Of a stretch of DNA of 64,000 nucleotides, positions 45,743 through 53,247 are shown in pieces. Location: NCBI RefSeq assembly GCF_000429665.1, contig NZ_AUCH01000014.1:62001-126000 (forward strand). The letters are read 5' to 3'. Every line of letters begins with the position of its first letter. Position 1 is the first letter of the stretch. The position numbers were made by a program, and so were the translations under genes. This DNA is from Azovibrio restrictus DSM 23866. Its GTDB lineage: Bacteria; Pseudomonadota; Gammaproteobacteria; Burkholderiales; Rhodocyclaceae. The notes under the pieces were generated by a model. That model was given only the letters and a program-made list of their open reading frames with translations, made no database searches and was not told the DNA's origin.

Positions 45743-45857
45743 GAATTTTATATCTGTAAGCAGGCTGTAAGTTCCGGGCTTCGATAATGGGTCACCGGAG
45801 ATTACCCAAGGTGTTTCCGGGCGTAGCACCCACATATCTAATAATGGAGGAGTACAA

Positions 45858-46112
45858 ATGGACGACAAAAGCGCTGGCTACTGGTCGGCAACCCTCGGGT
45901 TGCTCACCAAGATCCTGATCGTCTGGTTCCTGGTCTCGTTCGGCGCCGGCATCCTGTTTGCCGATGCCCTGAACAGCATCCATCTCGGGGGTTATCCCCT
46001 GGGCTTCTGGTTTGCCCACCAGGGGTCGATCTACATCTTCATCGCGCTCATCTTCTTCTATGCCAAGAAGATGGGTGACATCGATGAAAAGTTCGACGTA
46101 CACGAAGACTGA
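45858..46112 (+). CDS. DUF4212 small subunit of a sodium:solute symporter
   Basis: The protein has 84 residues and two transmembrane helices. The DUF4212 pattern ends with a short charged tail (YAKKMGDIDEKFDVHED). This small protein always accompanies VC_2705-type symporters of the acetate/ActP group, as here, where the large subunit starts 11 bases after its stop. GGAGG lies upstream of the ATG. Confidence 0.93.
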   Translation: MDDKSAGYWSATLGLLTKILIVWFLVSFGAGILFADALNSIHLGGYPLGFWFAHQGSIYIFIALIFFYAKKMGDIDEKFDVHED

Positions 46113-46123
46113 GAGGACCGACC

Positions 46124-47929
46124 ATGGATCTGCAAACTACTACCTACCTGGTGGTCGGTGCCAGCTTCGCGCTGTACATCGGTATCGCCATCTGGGCTCG
46201 CGCCGGTTCCACCAGCGAGTTCTATGCTGCCGGCGGCAGCGTGCACCCCGTCACCAACGGCATGGCCACGGCGGCGGACTGGATGTCTGCCGCTTCCTTC
46301 ATCTCCATGGCCGGTCTGATCGCCAACATGGGGTACGGCGGCGGCCTGTTCCTCATGGGCTGGACCGGGGGTTACGTGCTGCTGGCCATGCTGCTGGCAC
46401 CCTACCTGCGCAAGTTCGGCAAGTTCACCGTGCCCCAGTTCATCGCTGACCGCTTCTACTCCAAGAGCGCAGCCACTGTGGCTGTGGTCTGCCTGCTGAC
46501 CGCTTCCACCACCTACATCATCGGCCAGATGACGGGTGTGGGCGTGGCCTTCTCGCGCTTCCTGGGGGTTTCCAGCGATACCGGCATCTACATCGGCCAG
46601 GCCATCGTGTTCCTCTACGCCGTGTTCGGCGGCATGAAGGGCATCACCTACACCCAGGTGGCCCAGTACATCGTGTTGATCGCTGCCTACCTGGTGCCGG
46701 CCATCTTCATCTCCCTGAACCTGACCGGCAATCCCATCCCGCAGCTGGGCCTGGGTTCCGATCTGTCCGGCAGCGACATCTCCCTGCTGGCCCGTCTGGA
46801 TCAGGTGGTGACCGACCTGGGCTTTGGCCAATACACGACCACCACGGCTGGCAGCACCCTGAACATGTTCGTGTACACCATGTCCCTGATGATCGGGACT
46901 GCGGGTCTGCCCCACGTGATCATGCGCTTCTTCACCGTTCCCAGCGTCAAGGATGCCCGTGCTTCCGCCGGTTGGGCCCTGATCTTCATCGCCCTGCTGT
47001 ACACCACCGCGCCCGCCGTGGCGGCCATGGCCAAGTACAACCTGCATGCCACCGTGAATACCGCGGTAGCCGGCAAGGGTGACCTGTACGCCGAGGAATC
47101 CAGCCTGAAGGTCGAGGATCGTCCCGCCTGGATGGCCCGTTGGGAAAAGACCGGTCTGCTGAAGTTCGAGGACAAGAACGGTGACGGCCGCATCCAGTAC
47201 TACAACGACAAGACGAAGAGCGCCGATGCCAAGGCCAAGGCCGAAGCTGCCGGCTGGAAGGGCAACGAACTGACGGTGAACGCCGACATCATCGTGCTCG
47301 CCAACCCGGAAATCGCCCTGCTGCCCAACTGGGTCATCGCCCTGGTGGCTGCCGGCGGTCTGGCTGCCGCCCTGTCTACCGCTGCCGGTCTGTTGATGGC
47401 TATTTCCTCTGCCGTCTCCCATGACCTGGTGAAGGGGGTGTTTGCGCCCGACATCAGCGAGAAGAACGAGCTGCTGGCCGGCAAGATCGCCATGGCCGTG
47501 GCCATCGTGATCTCCGGCTACCTGGGTCTGAATCCCCCGGGCTTCGCGGCCGGCACCGTGGCCCTGGCCTTCGGTATCGCTGCCTCCTCCCTGTTCCCGG
47601 TCATCATGATGGGCATCTTCTCCAAGAAGATGAACAAGGAAGGCGCCATTGCCGGGATGCTGGCGGGTCTGTTCGTGACCCTGTTCTACGTGTTCGCCCA
47701 CAAGGGCATCCTGTTCATCAAGGGCACGGAGTTTGTGGACCTGATCGGCGGCCCCAACAGCTTCTTCGGCATCACGCCGGAAGCCTTTGGTGCCATCGGC
47801 GCCCTGGTGAACTTCGGTGTGGCCTACGTGGTCTTCAAGATGACCAAGGCGGCCCCCGATCACATCCAGCACCTGGTGGAAAGCGTACGTATTCCCCGGG
47901 GTTCCAAGATGGTGGATGGCGCCCACTAA
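46124..47929 (+). CDS. Sodium:solute symporter, acetate/pyruvate-type (VC_2705-like subfamily)
   Basis: The protein has 601 residues and about 13 transmembrane segments of the SSS family (FSADWMSAASF-like MATAADWMSAASFISM, then GMKGITYTQVAQYIV). A cytoplasmic or periplasmic insert at about 300-385 has a calcium-binding-like DKNGDGRIQYYND segment. ActP-type members import acetate, glyoxylate or pyruvate. Pairing with DUF4212 supports this subfamily; the precise substrate is not fixed. Confidence 0.9.
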   Translation: MDLQTTTYLVVGASFALYIGIAIWARAGSTSEFYAAGGSVHPVTNGMATAADWMSAASFISMAGLIANMGYGGGLFLMGWTGGYVLLAMLLAPYLRKFGKFTVPQFIADRFYSKSAATVAVVCLLTASTTYIIGQMTGVGVAFSRFLGVSSDTGIYIGQAIVFLYAVFGGMKGITYTQVAQYIVLIAAYLVPAIFISLNLTGNPIPQLGLGSDLSGSDISLLARLDQVVTDLGFGQYTTTTAGSTLNMFVYTMSLMIGTAGLPHVIMRFFTVPSVKDARASAGWALIFIALLYTTAPAVAAMAKYNLHATVNTAVAGKGDLYAEESSLKVEDRPAWMARWEKTGLLKFEDKNGDGRIQYYNDKTKSADAKAKAEAAGWKGNELTVNADIIVLANPEIALLPNWVIALVAAGGLAAALSTAAGLLMAISSAVSHDLVKGVFAPDISEKNELLAGKIAMAVAIVISGYLGLNPPGFAAGTVALAFGIAASSLFPVIMMGIFSKKMNKEGAIAGMLAGLFVTLFYVFAHKGILFIKGTEFVDLIGGPNSFFGITPEAFGAIGALVNFGVAYVVFKMTKAAPDHIQHLVESVRIPRGSKMVDGAH

Positions 47930-47938
47930 GCGCCTGGC

Positions 47939-47995
47939 GTCACGGGCCTCAGGCCCGTGACTTCAGCCCGGGCCCGGCATTCTGCCGGGCTCGGG
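47939..47995. repeat. Two tandem strong hairpins after the symporter gene
   Basis: The first has arms GTCACGGGCC/GGCCCGTGAC (47939-47961, loop TCA). The second has 13-base arms at 47967-47979 and 47983-47995 (loop TTC, one G-T pair). Neither is followed by a T-run. They probably stabilise or insulate the symporter mRNA from the next gene. Confidence 0.6.
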
Positions 47996-48026
47996 GCTTC
48001 AATGAATGCTGACCCTGGAGCACAAA

Positions 48027-48410
48027 ATGGTATTCGACATCAACGTCGCTATGACCTGGATCCTGTTTCTCGCCCTGTTCCCCATTGCCTTCTTCTGGCT
48101 GCGGCGGGCCTGGCGGATCTTTGCCCGCCAGGACTTCTCCGAAGTGGGCCTGAAGCGGGGCCTGCCGCCCGCCCATCCGGAAAAATTCGCACCCTACACG
48201 GGGGCCTTGAACCTGGTCGGGGGCGTGATCATCGCCTTCAACATCCTGGGGGTCGTCACCGGCTCCTTTGCCTACGATACCTGGAGCGCCATTGCAGGGA
48301 TCACCATCTGGTGCAAGTTCTTCATGGATTTCATCATCAGCCGCCATGCCCATCCCACGGTCTGGGGGCGCAAGAAGCCGGAAGCGGGCAAGCCTGCACC
48401 GGGACTTTAG
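48027..48410 (+). CDS. Small membrane protein, unknown function
   Basis: The protein has 127 residues. Hydrophobic segments lie at about 5-24, 58-80 and 82-100, with a basic C-terminal tail. I do not recognise the family. ATG 48027 has GGAG about 7 bases upstream; an ATG at 48006 is possible. It follows the symporter in the same direction, after two strong hairpins, and precedes the sigma-54 control region of the fix cluster. Membership in the symporter operon is plausible. Confidence 0.75.
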   Translation: MVFDINVAMTWILFLALFPIAFFWLRRAWRIFARQDFSEVGLKRGLPPAHPEKFAPYTGALNLVGGVIIAFNILGVVTGSFAYDTWSAIAGITIWCKFFMDFIISRHAHPTVWGRKKPEAGKPAPGL

Positions 48411-48460
48411 GCATGAGAATCTGTCGCTGACGGGAGTGTTTCTCCCGATCACGGCGCCTC

Positions 48461-48476
48461 TGTCCTGTTGGTGACA
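48461..48476 (+). promoter_or_regulatory. NifA-type upstream activator sequence (TGT-N10-ACA)
   Basis: TGTCCTGTTGGTGACA fits TGT-N10-ACA exactly. It lies 107 bases upstream of the sigma-54 promoter at 48584, within the 80-150 base range typical for NifA sites. Confidence 0.75.
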
Positions 48477-48583
48477 TCAAACAGGCTCTCCCTAAAGACA
48501 ATTTTATATCTTGGCATCAATCCAACAAATTTCAGGGCAATGAATTAAAAAGGGTTTTATGTGATGTTTATATAAAAAAGGGC

Positions 48584-48598
48584 TGGTACGCCTGTTGC
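48584..48598 (+). promoter_or_regulatory. Sigma-54 promoter for the ferredoxin-fixABCX operon
   Basis: TGGTAC-GCCTG-TTGC matches the -24/-12 consensus TGGCAC-N5-TTGC with one change. The invariant GG (48585-48586) and GC (48597-48598) are exactly 10 bases apart. It lies 37 bases before the ferredoxin ATG. Confidence 0.85.
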
Positions 48599-48635
48599 GA
48601 TGGATAGGCCGTGTTTAATCCATCCGGAGATTCTC

Positions 48636-48854
48636 ATGGCGTACAAGATCATCGCTTCCCAATGCACGGCCTGCGCAGCTTGCGAGTCCGTCTGTCCCAA
48701 CCTGGCCATCAATGAAAAAGGTGGCGTCTTCGCCATCACGGCAAGCAAATGCACCGAGTGTGTCGGCCATTTCGATGAAGCCCAGTGCGTCATCGACTGT
48801 CCCGCCGACTGCATCGTGATCGACAAGGCTGTTCCCCGCTACGCAGCGGCCTGA
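48636..48854 (+). CDS. 2[4Fe-4S] ferredoxin (FdxN-like)
   Basis: The protein has 72 residues. Cluster-binding cysteines fall at Cys10, Cys13, Cys16, Cys20 and Cys39, Cys42, Cys51, Cys55, with the insertion between the second pair typical of the nif-associated FdxN type. This low-potential carrier is the likely acceptor of electrons bifurcated by FixABCX on their way to nitrogenase. It is the first gene after the sigma-54/NifA promoter, 20 bases before fixA. Confidence 0.9.
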   Translation: MAYKIIASQCTACAACESVCPNLAINEKGGVFAITASKCTECVGHFDEAQCVIDCPADCIVIDKAVPRYAAA

Positions 48855-48874
48855 ACACCTCCAGGGAGATCACC

Positions 48875-49720
48875 ATGCACAGCGTCGTCTGCATCAAGCA
48901 GGTGCCGGACTCGGCCCAGATCCGGGTGCACCCGGTCACCAACACCATCATGCGCCAGGGCGTCCCGGCCATCATCAACCCCTACGACCTGTTCGCCCTG
49001 GAAGAGGCCCTGCGCCTCAAGGACAGGTTCGGCGGCACGGTCACCGTGGTCACCATGGGCCCGCCCATGGCCGAGGCGGCCTTGCGGAAATGCCTGTCCT
49101 ACGGGGCCGACGACGCCATTTTGGTGTCCGACCGGGCTTTCGCCGGCTCCGACACCCTGGCCACCTCTTTTGCCCTCACCTCGACCATCAGGAAGATCAT
49201 GGAAAACATGCCGGTGGACCTGATCTTCACCGGCAAGCAGACCATCGACGGGGATACCGCCCAGGTGGGCCCTGGCATCGCCAAGCGGCTGGATTGCCAG
49301 CTGCTCACCTACGTTTCCAAGATCGTGGATGTGGATCTGGAACAGCGGGAAATCCAGGTGGAGCGCCGGGCCGAGGGGGGCGTGCAGTTCCTTAAGACCG
49401 CCATGCCCTGCCTGATCACCATGCTCGAAGGCACCAACGAGATGCGCTTCGGCGACCTGGACGACCTGTTCCGGGCTGCCCGCTACGACCTCAAGGTGTG
49501 GAACAAGGAGGCCGCCGGCATCGACGACGCCGAGATGATCGGCTTGAAGGGCAGCCCCACCGTGGTCAGCAAGGTGTTCGCACCCCGGCCCCGCAGCCAG
49601 CGGGCCGAGATGATCGAGACCCAGGACAACGACCCGAAGAATCTGGCCGTCACCCTGCTGGCCAAGATGTTCACCCAGCATCCCAAACTGGAAAAAGAAA
49701 TCGCCAAGCGGGCCCGCTGA
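48875..49720 (+). CDS. fixA: FixA, electron transfer flavoprotein beta-type subunit (copy 1)
   Basis: FixA with FixB forms the ETF-like part of the FixABCX complex, which oxidises NADH and splits electrons between quinone and ferredoxin/flavodoxin. The protein has 281 residues. It has the ETF-beta N-terminus (VVCIKQVPDSAQIRVHP) and signature regions for nucleotide binding (FTGKQTIDGDTAQVGPGIA). ATG 48875 has GGGAG upstream. The first 41 residues match the second copy at all but one position. It is followed by fixB 22 bases later. Confidence 0.95.
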   Translation: MHSVVCIKQVPDSAQIRVHPVTNTIMRQGVPAIINPYDLFALEEALRLKDRFGGTVTVVTMGPPMAEAALRKCLSYGADDAILVSDRAFAGSDTLATSFALTSTIRKIMENMPVDLIFTGKQTIDGDTAQVGPGIAKRLDCQLLTYVSKIVDVDLEQREIQVERRAEGGVQFLKTAMPCLITMLEGTNEMRFGDLDDLFRAARYDLKVWNKEAAGIDDAEMIGLKGSPTVVSKVFAPRPRSQRAEMIETQDNDPKNLAVTLLAKMFTQHPKLEKEIAKRAR

Positions 49721-49742
49721 CCTGAACCGAAAGGAGAACAGC

Positions 49743-50825
49743 ATGAGCGAACAAGCGAAAAAACCAGCGCGCAAAAAGGTCGAACTGGACCCGCGCTTCA
49801 TCAATTACCGGCACGTCTGGGTCTTCGTGGAAAGCGAGCGGGGCGAGGTGCATCCGGTCTCCTGGGAGCTGCTGGGCGAGGGTAGGAAGCTCGCCGACGC
49901 CCTGGGCGTGCAGCTCTGCGGCGTGGTCATGGCCGGGCCTGGCGAGCGGGGCCGGGGCATCTGCGCCGAGGCCTTCCACTACGGCGCCGACCAGTGCTAC
50001 CTGGTGCAGGACCCGGTGCTGACCGACTACCGCAACGAGCCCTACACCAAGGCCCTCACCGACCTGGTGAACACCTACCAGCCGGAAATCCTCATGCTCG
50101 GGGCCTCGACCCTGGGCCGGGACCTGGCCGGTTCCGTGGCCACCACCCTGAAGACCGGCCTGGTGGCCGACTGTACCGAACTGGTGATCGACGCCGAGAG
50201 CCGCAACCTGGCCTCGACCCGGCCCACCTTCGGCGGCTCCCTGCTGTGCACCATCCTCACCCAGCGGCACCGGCCCCAGATGGCCACCGTGCGGCCCCGG
50301 GTGATGGGCATGCCCGAGGCGGACACCAGCCGCAGCGGCCAGATCATCGAGGTGCCGTTTTCCATGCTGGAGACCTCGATCATCACCAAGGTGCTCGAAT
50401 TCATCCCCGACGATACCCGCGACAAGCCCAACCTGCCCTTCGCCGACATCATCGTTTCCGGCGGCCGGGGCCTGAAGAAGCCGGAGAACTTCCAGCTGGT
50501 GTGGGACCTGGCCCAGGTCCTGGGCGCCGAGGTGGGTGGTTCCCGCCCCGTGGTCCAGGCCGGCTGGATCGAGCTGGACCGGCAGGTGGGCCAGTCGGGC
50601 AAGACCGTGCGGCCCAAGCTCTACATCGCCGCCGGCATCTCCGGCGCCATCCAGCACCGGGTGGGCATGGACGGGGCCGACGTGATCATCGCCATCAACT
50701 CGGACCCGAACGCCCCTATCTTCGACTTCGCCCACTACGGCATCGTCGGCAACGCCATGACCATCCTGCCGGCACTGACCGAAGTCTTCAAATCCCACCT
50801 GGCCCAGGCCAGGAAAGCCGGTTGA
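49743..50825 (+). CDS. fixB: FixB, electron transfer flavoprotein alpha-type subunit (copy 1)
   Basis: The protein has 360 residues. The C-terminal FAD-binding domain of ETF-alpha is present (VSGGRGLKKPENF, GQSGKTVRPKLYIAAGISGA, INSDPNAPIFDFAHYGIVG). There is no N-terminal ferredoxin extension. With FixA it forms the flavin-bearing half of the bifurcating complex. It ends 14 bases before fixC. Confidence 0.95.
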   Translation: MSEQAKKPARKKVELDPRFINYRHVWVFVESERGEVHPVSWELLGEGRKLADALGVQLCGVVMAGPGERGRGICAEAFHYGADQCYLVQDPVLTDYRNEPYTKALTDLVNTYQPEILMLGASTLGRDLAGSVATTLKTGLVADCTELVIDAESRNLASTRPTFGGSLLCTILTQRHRPQMATVRPRVMGMPEADTSRSGQIIEVPFSMLETSIITKVLEFIPDDTRDKPNLPFADIIVSGGRGLKKPENFQLVWDLAQVLGAEVGGSRPVVQAGWIELDRQVGQSGKTVRPKLYIAAGISGAIQHRVGMDGADVIIAINSDPNAPIFDFAHYGIVGNAMTILPALTEVFKSHLAQARKAG

Positions 50826-50839
50826 GAGGAGCACAGACC

Positions 50840-52138
50840 ATGGCTGAAAAATTCGACGTGATCGTGGTGGGGGCCGGCATGGCCGGCAACGCTGCCGCCT
50901 ACACCCTGGCCCAGGGCGGCCTCAAGGTGCTGCAGATCGAGCGGGGCGAAACCCCGGGCTCGAAGAACGTACAGGGCGCCATCCTCTACTCGGACGCCAT
51001 CGAGAAGATCATCCCCGACTTCCGCGACGAGGCGCCCCTGGAGCGGCACCTGATCGAGCAGCGGGTCTGGGTGCTGGACGATACCTCCTACATGGGCACC
51101 CACTACCGTTCCGAGGACTTCAACAAGCCCCCCTATAACCGCTACACCATCATCCGCGCCCACTTCGACCAGTGGTTCAACAAGAAGGCCAGGGAAGCCG
51201 GCGCCCTGACCATCTGCGAAACCACGGTTACCGAGCTGCTGCTCGACGGCAAGAAGGTGGTGGGCGTGCGCACCGACAGGAAGGGCGGCGAAATCTACGC
51301 CGACGCGGTGATCCTGGCCGACGGGGTCAATTCCCGCCTGGCGGTGAAGGCCGGTTTCAACAGCGAGATCAAGCCCAAGGACGTGGCCCTGGCAGTCAAG
51401 GAAATCCACTTCCTGCCCCAGGAGACCATCGAGGCCCGTTTCAACATCGGCGAGGAAGAGGGCGTGGTGATCGAGATGGCCGGCAAGATCTCGGCCGGCA
51501 TGATGGGCACCGGCTTTCTCTACACCAACAAGGAGTCGATCACCCTGGGGGTGGGCTGCATGCTCTCCGACTTCAAGGAGCAGCAGGTCACCCCCTACGA
51601 GCTGCTGGACCGGATGAAGGCCCATCCTTCCATCGCCCCCCTGATTGCCGGCAGCGAGATGAAGGAATACGCCGCCCACCTGATCCCCGAGGGCGGTTAC
51701 AACGCCATACCCCAGGTCTATGGGGACGGCTGGCTGATCGCTGGCGACGCGGGCCAGTTCGTGAACGGCATCCACCGGGAAGGCTCCAATCTGGCCATGA
51801 CCACCGGCATGCTGGCGGCCCGGACCCTGGTGGAACTGAAGGCGGCGGGCAAGCCCTTCAGCGCCGCCAACCTGTCCCGCTACAAGGCCAAGCTGGACGA
51901 GAGCTTCGTCATGAAGGACCTGAAGAAGTACCGGCGCATGCCGGACATCTTCCACAACAACAAGCAGTTCTTCACCACCTATCCCGACCTGCTCTCCAAG
52001 GCAGCCCAGACCCTGATCCGGGTAGATGGGGTGGACAAGAAGAGCAAGGAAAAGTCCATCAAGCAGAGCTTCATCAATGCCCGTACCCGGCTTGGCCTGA
52101 TCGGCGACGCCTTCAAGTTCTGGCGCGCTGTCGAGTAA
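50840..52138 (+). CDS. fixC: FixC, ETF:quinone oxidoreductase-like flavoprotein (copy 1)
   Basis: The protein has 432 residues, with N-terminal FAD dinucleotide motif VIVVGAGMAGNAAAY and the GDAGQFVNGIHREGSNLAM signature near the C-terminal third. FixC is membrane-associated and passes electrons to quinone, the exergonic branch of bifurcation. GAGAGGAGC precedes the ATG. It is followed by fixX. Confidence 0.95.
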   Translation: MAEKFDVIVVGAGMAGNAAAYTLAQGGLKVLQIERGETPGSKNVQGAILYSDAIEKIIPDFRDEAPLERHLIEQRVWVLDDTSYMGTHYRSEDFNKPPYNRYTIIRAHFDQWFNKKAREAGALTICETTVTELLLDGKKVVGVRTDRKGGEIYADAVILADGVNSRLAVKAGFNSEIKPKDVALAVKEIHFLPQETIEARFNIGEEEGVVIEMAGKISAGMMGTGFLYTNKESITLGVGCMLSDFKEQQVTPYELLDRMKAHPSIAPLIAGSEMKEYAAHLIPEGGYNAIPQVYGDGWLIAGDAGQFVNGIHREGSNLAMTTGMLAARTLVELKAAGKPFSAANLSRYKAKLDESFVMKDLKKYRRMPDIFHNNKQFFTTYPDLLSKAAQTLIRVDGVDKKSKEKSIKQSFINARTRLGLIGDAFKFWRAVE

Positions 52139-52151
52139 AAGGAGATCCATC

Positions 52152-52439
52152 ATGTTGAAAGTCGAAGAGAAGCTGTTCCAGGACCGCTACCGGGTGGATG
52201 CGGGGCGCCCTCACATCAAGATCAAGGATGCCGAGACCTGTACCCACCAATGCAAATCCCAGCAATGCACGGTCTGCTGCCCAGCCGGCTGCTACATCCA
52301 GGAAGGCAACGGCAAGGTGGTGTTGATCACCGACGGCTGCCTGGAATGCGGCACCTGCCGCATCATCTGTGACGAGCATCGCAACGTGGATTGGGAATGG
52401 CCACGGGGTGGGTTCGGCATCCTGTTCAAATTCGGGTGA
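52152..52439 (+). CDS. fixX: FixX, ferredoxin-like subunit (copy 1)
   Basis: The protein has 95 residues. It has a cysteine-rich middle (Cys30, 34, 39, 42, 43, 47) and a second set (Cys63, 66, 69, 73), giving two iron-sulfur clusters, and the ending WEWPRGGFGILFKFG typical of FixX. It partners FixC. AGGAG lies before the ATG. The ferritin-like gene follows 8 bases later. Confidence 0.94.
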   Translation: MLKVEEKLFQDRYRVDAGRPHIKIKDAETCTHQCKSQQCTVCCPAGCYIQEGNGKVVLITDGCLECGTCRIICDEHRNVDWEWPRGGFGILFKFG

Positions 52440-52447
52440 GGCGGGCC

Positions 52448-52906
52448 ATGGACGACATCCACTTCTTCCTCGCCCACGCCATCCAGCTGGAGCAGGAATC
52501 GGCCCGCCGTTACGAGGAACTGGCGGATGAGATGCAGACCCTGGGGTCCCCGGAAGTGGCCGACTTCTTTCGCCAGATGGCCCATTACTCGCGCCTGCAT
52601 CTGGCAGACGCCATGGCCCGGGGCGGCTTTCATTACCCGCCCAAGCTGCGTCCCGAGGAATATCGCTGGCCTGACGGCACCAGCCCCGAGGCGGCTGCCT
52701 GGGGCGGTGTGGACGCTTTCATGGATGTGGCCGGTGCCCTGGCGCTGGCCCTGGATGGGGAGCAGCGCAGTTGCGTCTTCTACCGGGAGATCGCCGGACA
52801 GACCGTTAATCCCAATGTGCGCTTGATGGCGGAGGAGTTTGCCGGGGAAGAGGCCGGGCACGTGGCCCAGCTGGAGGCCAGGATTGCCCGCCTGGCCGCG
52901 GACTGA
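52448..52906 (+). CDS. Ferritin-like/rubrerythrin-type diiron protein
   Basis: The protein has 152 residues forming a predicted four-helix bundle. It shows possible diiron ligands: Glu in LEQESARRYEELA, His in MAHYSRLHL, Glu in DGEQRSCVFYREIA, and the Glu-x-x-His in FAGEEAGHVAQLE. There are no rubredoxin cysteines. It may bind iron, or reduce peroxide or oxygen near the oxygen-sensitive Fix/nitrogenase system; this is inference from context. It is the last gene of the NifA-linked operon and meets fixX copy 2 tail to tail. Confidence 0.8.
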   Translation: MDDIHFFLAHAIQLEQESARRYEELADEMQTLGSPEVADFFRQMAHYSRLHLADAMARGGFHYPPKLRPEEYRWPDGTSPEAAAWGGVDAFMDVAGALALALDGEQRSCVFYREIAGQTVNPNVRLMAEEFAGEEAGHVAQLEARIARLAAD

Positions 52907-52916
52907 GACAGGGACT

Positions 52917-52938
52917 CCGCCGGCCTCCGGGCCGGCGG
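52917..52938. terminator. Convergent hairpin between the two fix clusters
   Basis: CCGCCGGCC and GGCCGGCGG (9-base arms, 4-base loop) lie in the 40-base gap between the two converging operons. There is no T-run, so it is a weak or Rho-aided terminator candidate. Confidence 0.5.
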
Positions 52939-52946
52939 GGGAGGGC

Positions 52947-53231
52947 TCAGCCGAATTTGAACAGCACGCCGAAGCCGGCCCGGGGATAGTTCCAGTCCAC
53001 GTTGCCGTGGGTGTCGCAGACCACCCGGCAGGTACCGCATTCCAGGCAGCCGTCGGTGATCAGGCCGATCTTGCCCTCCTCGAAGGACCAGCAGCCGGCC
53101 GGACAGCAGACGACGCAGGCCCGGCTGACGCAGCCGTCGTTGCAGACGGATTCGTTCTTGATGCGGATGTGGGGCCGATCCGCATCGACCCGGTAGCGGT
53201 TCTGGAACAGCTTTTCTTCGACTTTCATCAT
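52947..53231 (-). CDS. fixX: FixX, ferredoxin-like subunit (copy 2)
   Basis: The protein has 94 residues with the same cysteine framework as copy 1: Cys30, 34, 39, 42, 43, 47 and Cys62, 65, 68, 72, ending in RAGFGVLFKFG. It is the last gene of the leftward fix operon, 16 bases after fixC copy 2. Either of two adjacent ATG codons could start it. Confidence 0.93.
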   Translation of the reverse strand: MMKVEEKLFQNRYRVDADRPHIRIKNESVCNDGCVSRACVVCCPAGCWSFEEGKIGLITDGCLECGTCRVVCDTHGNVDWNYPRAGFGVLFKFG

Positions 53232-53247
53232 GATCTATATCCTTTCC

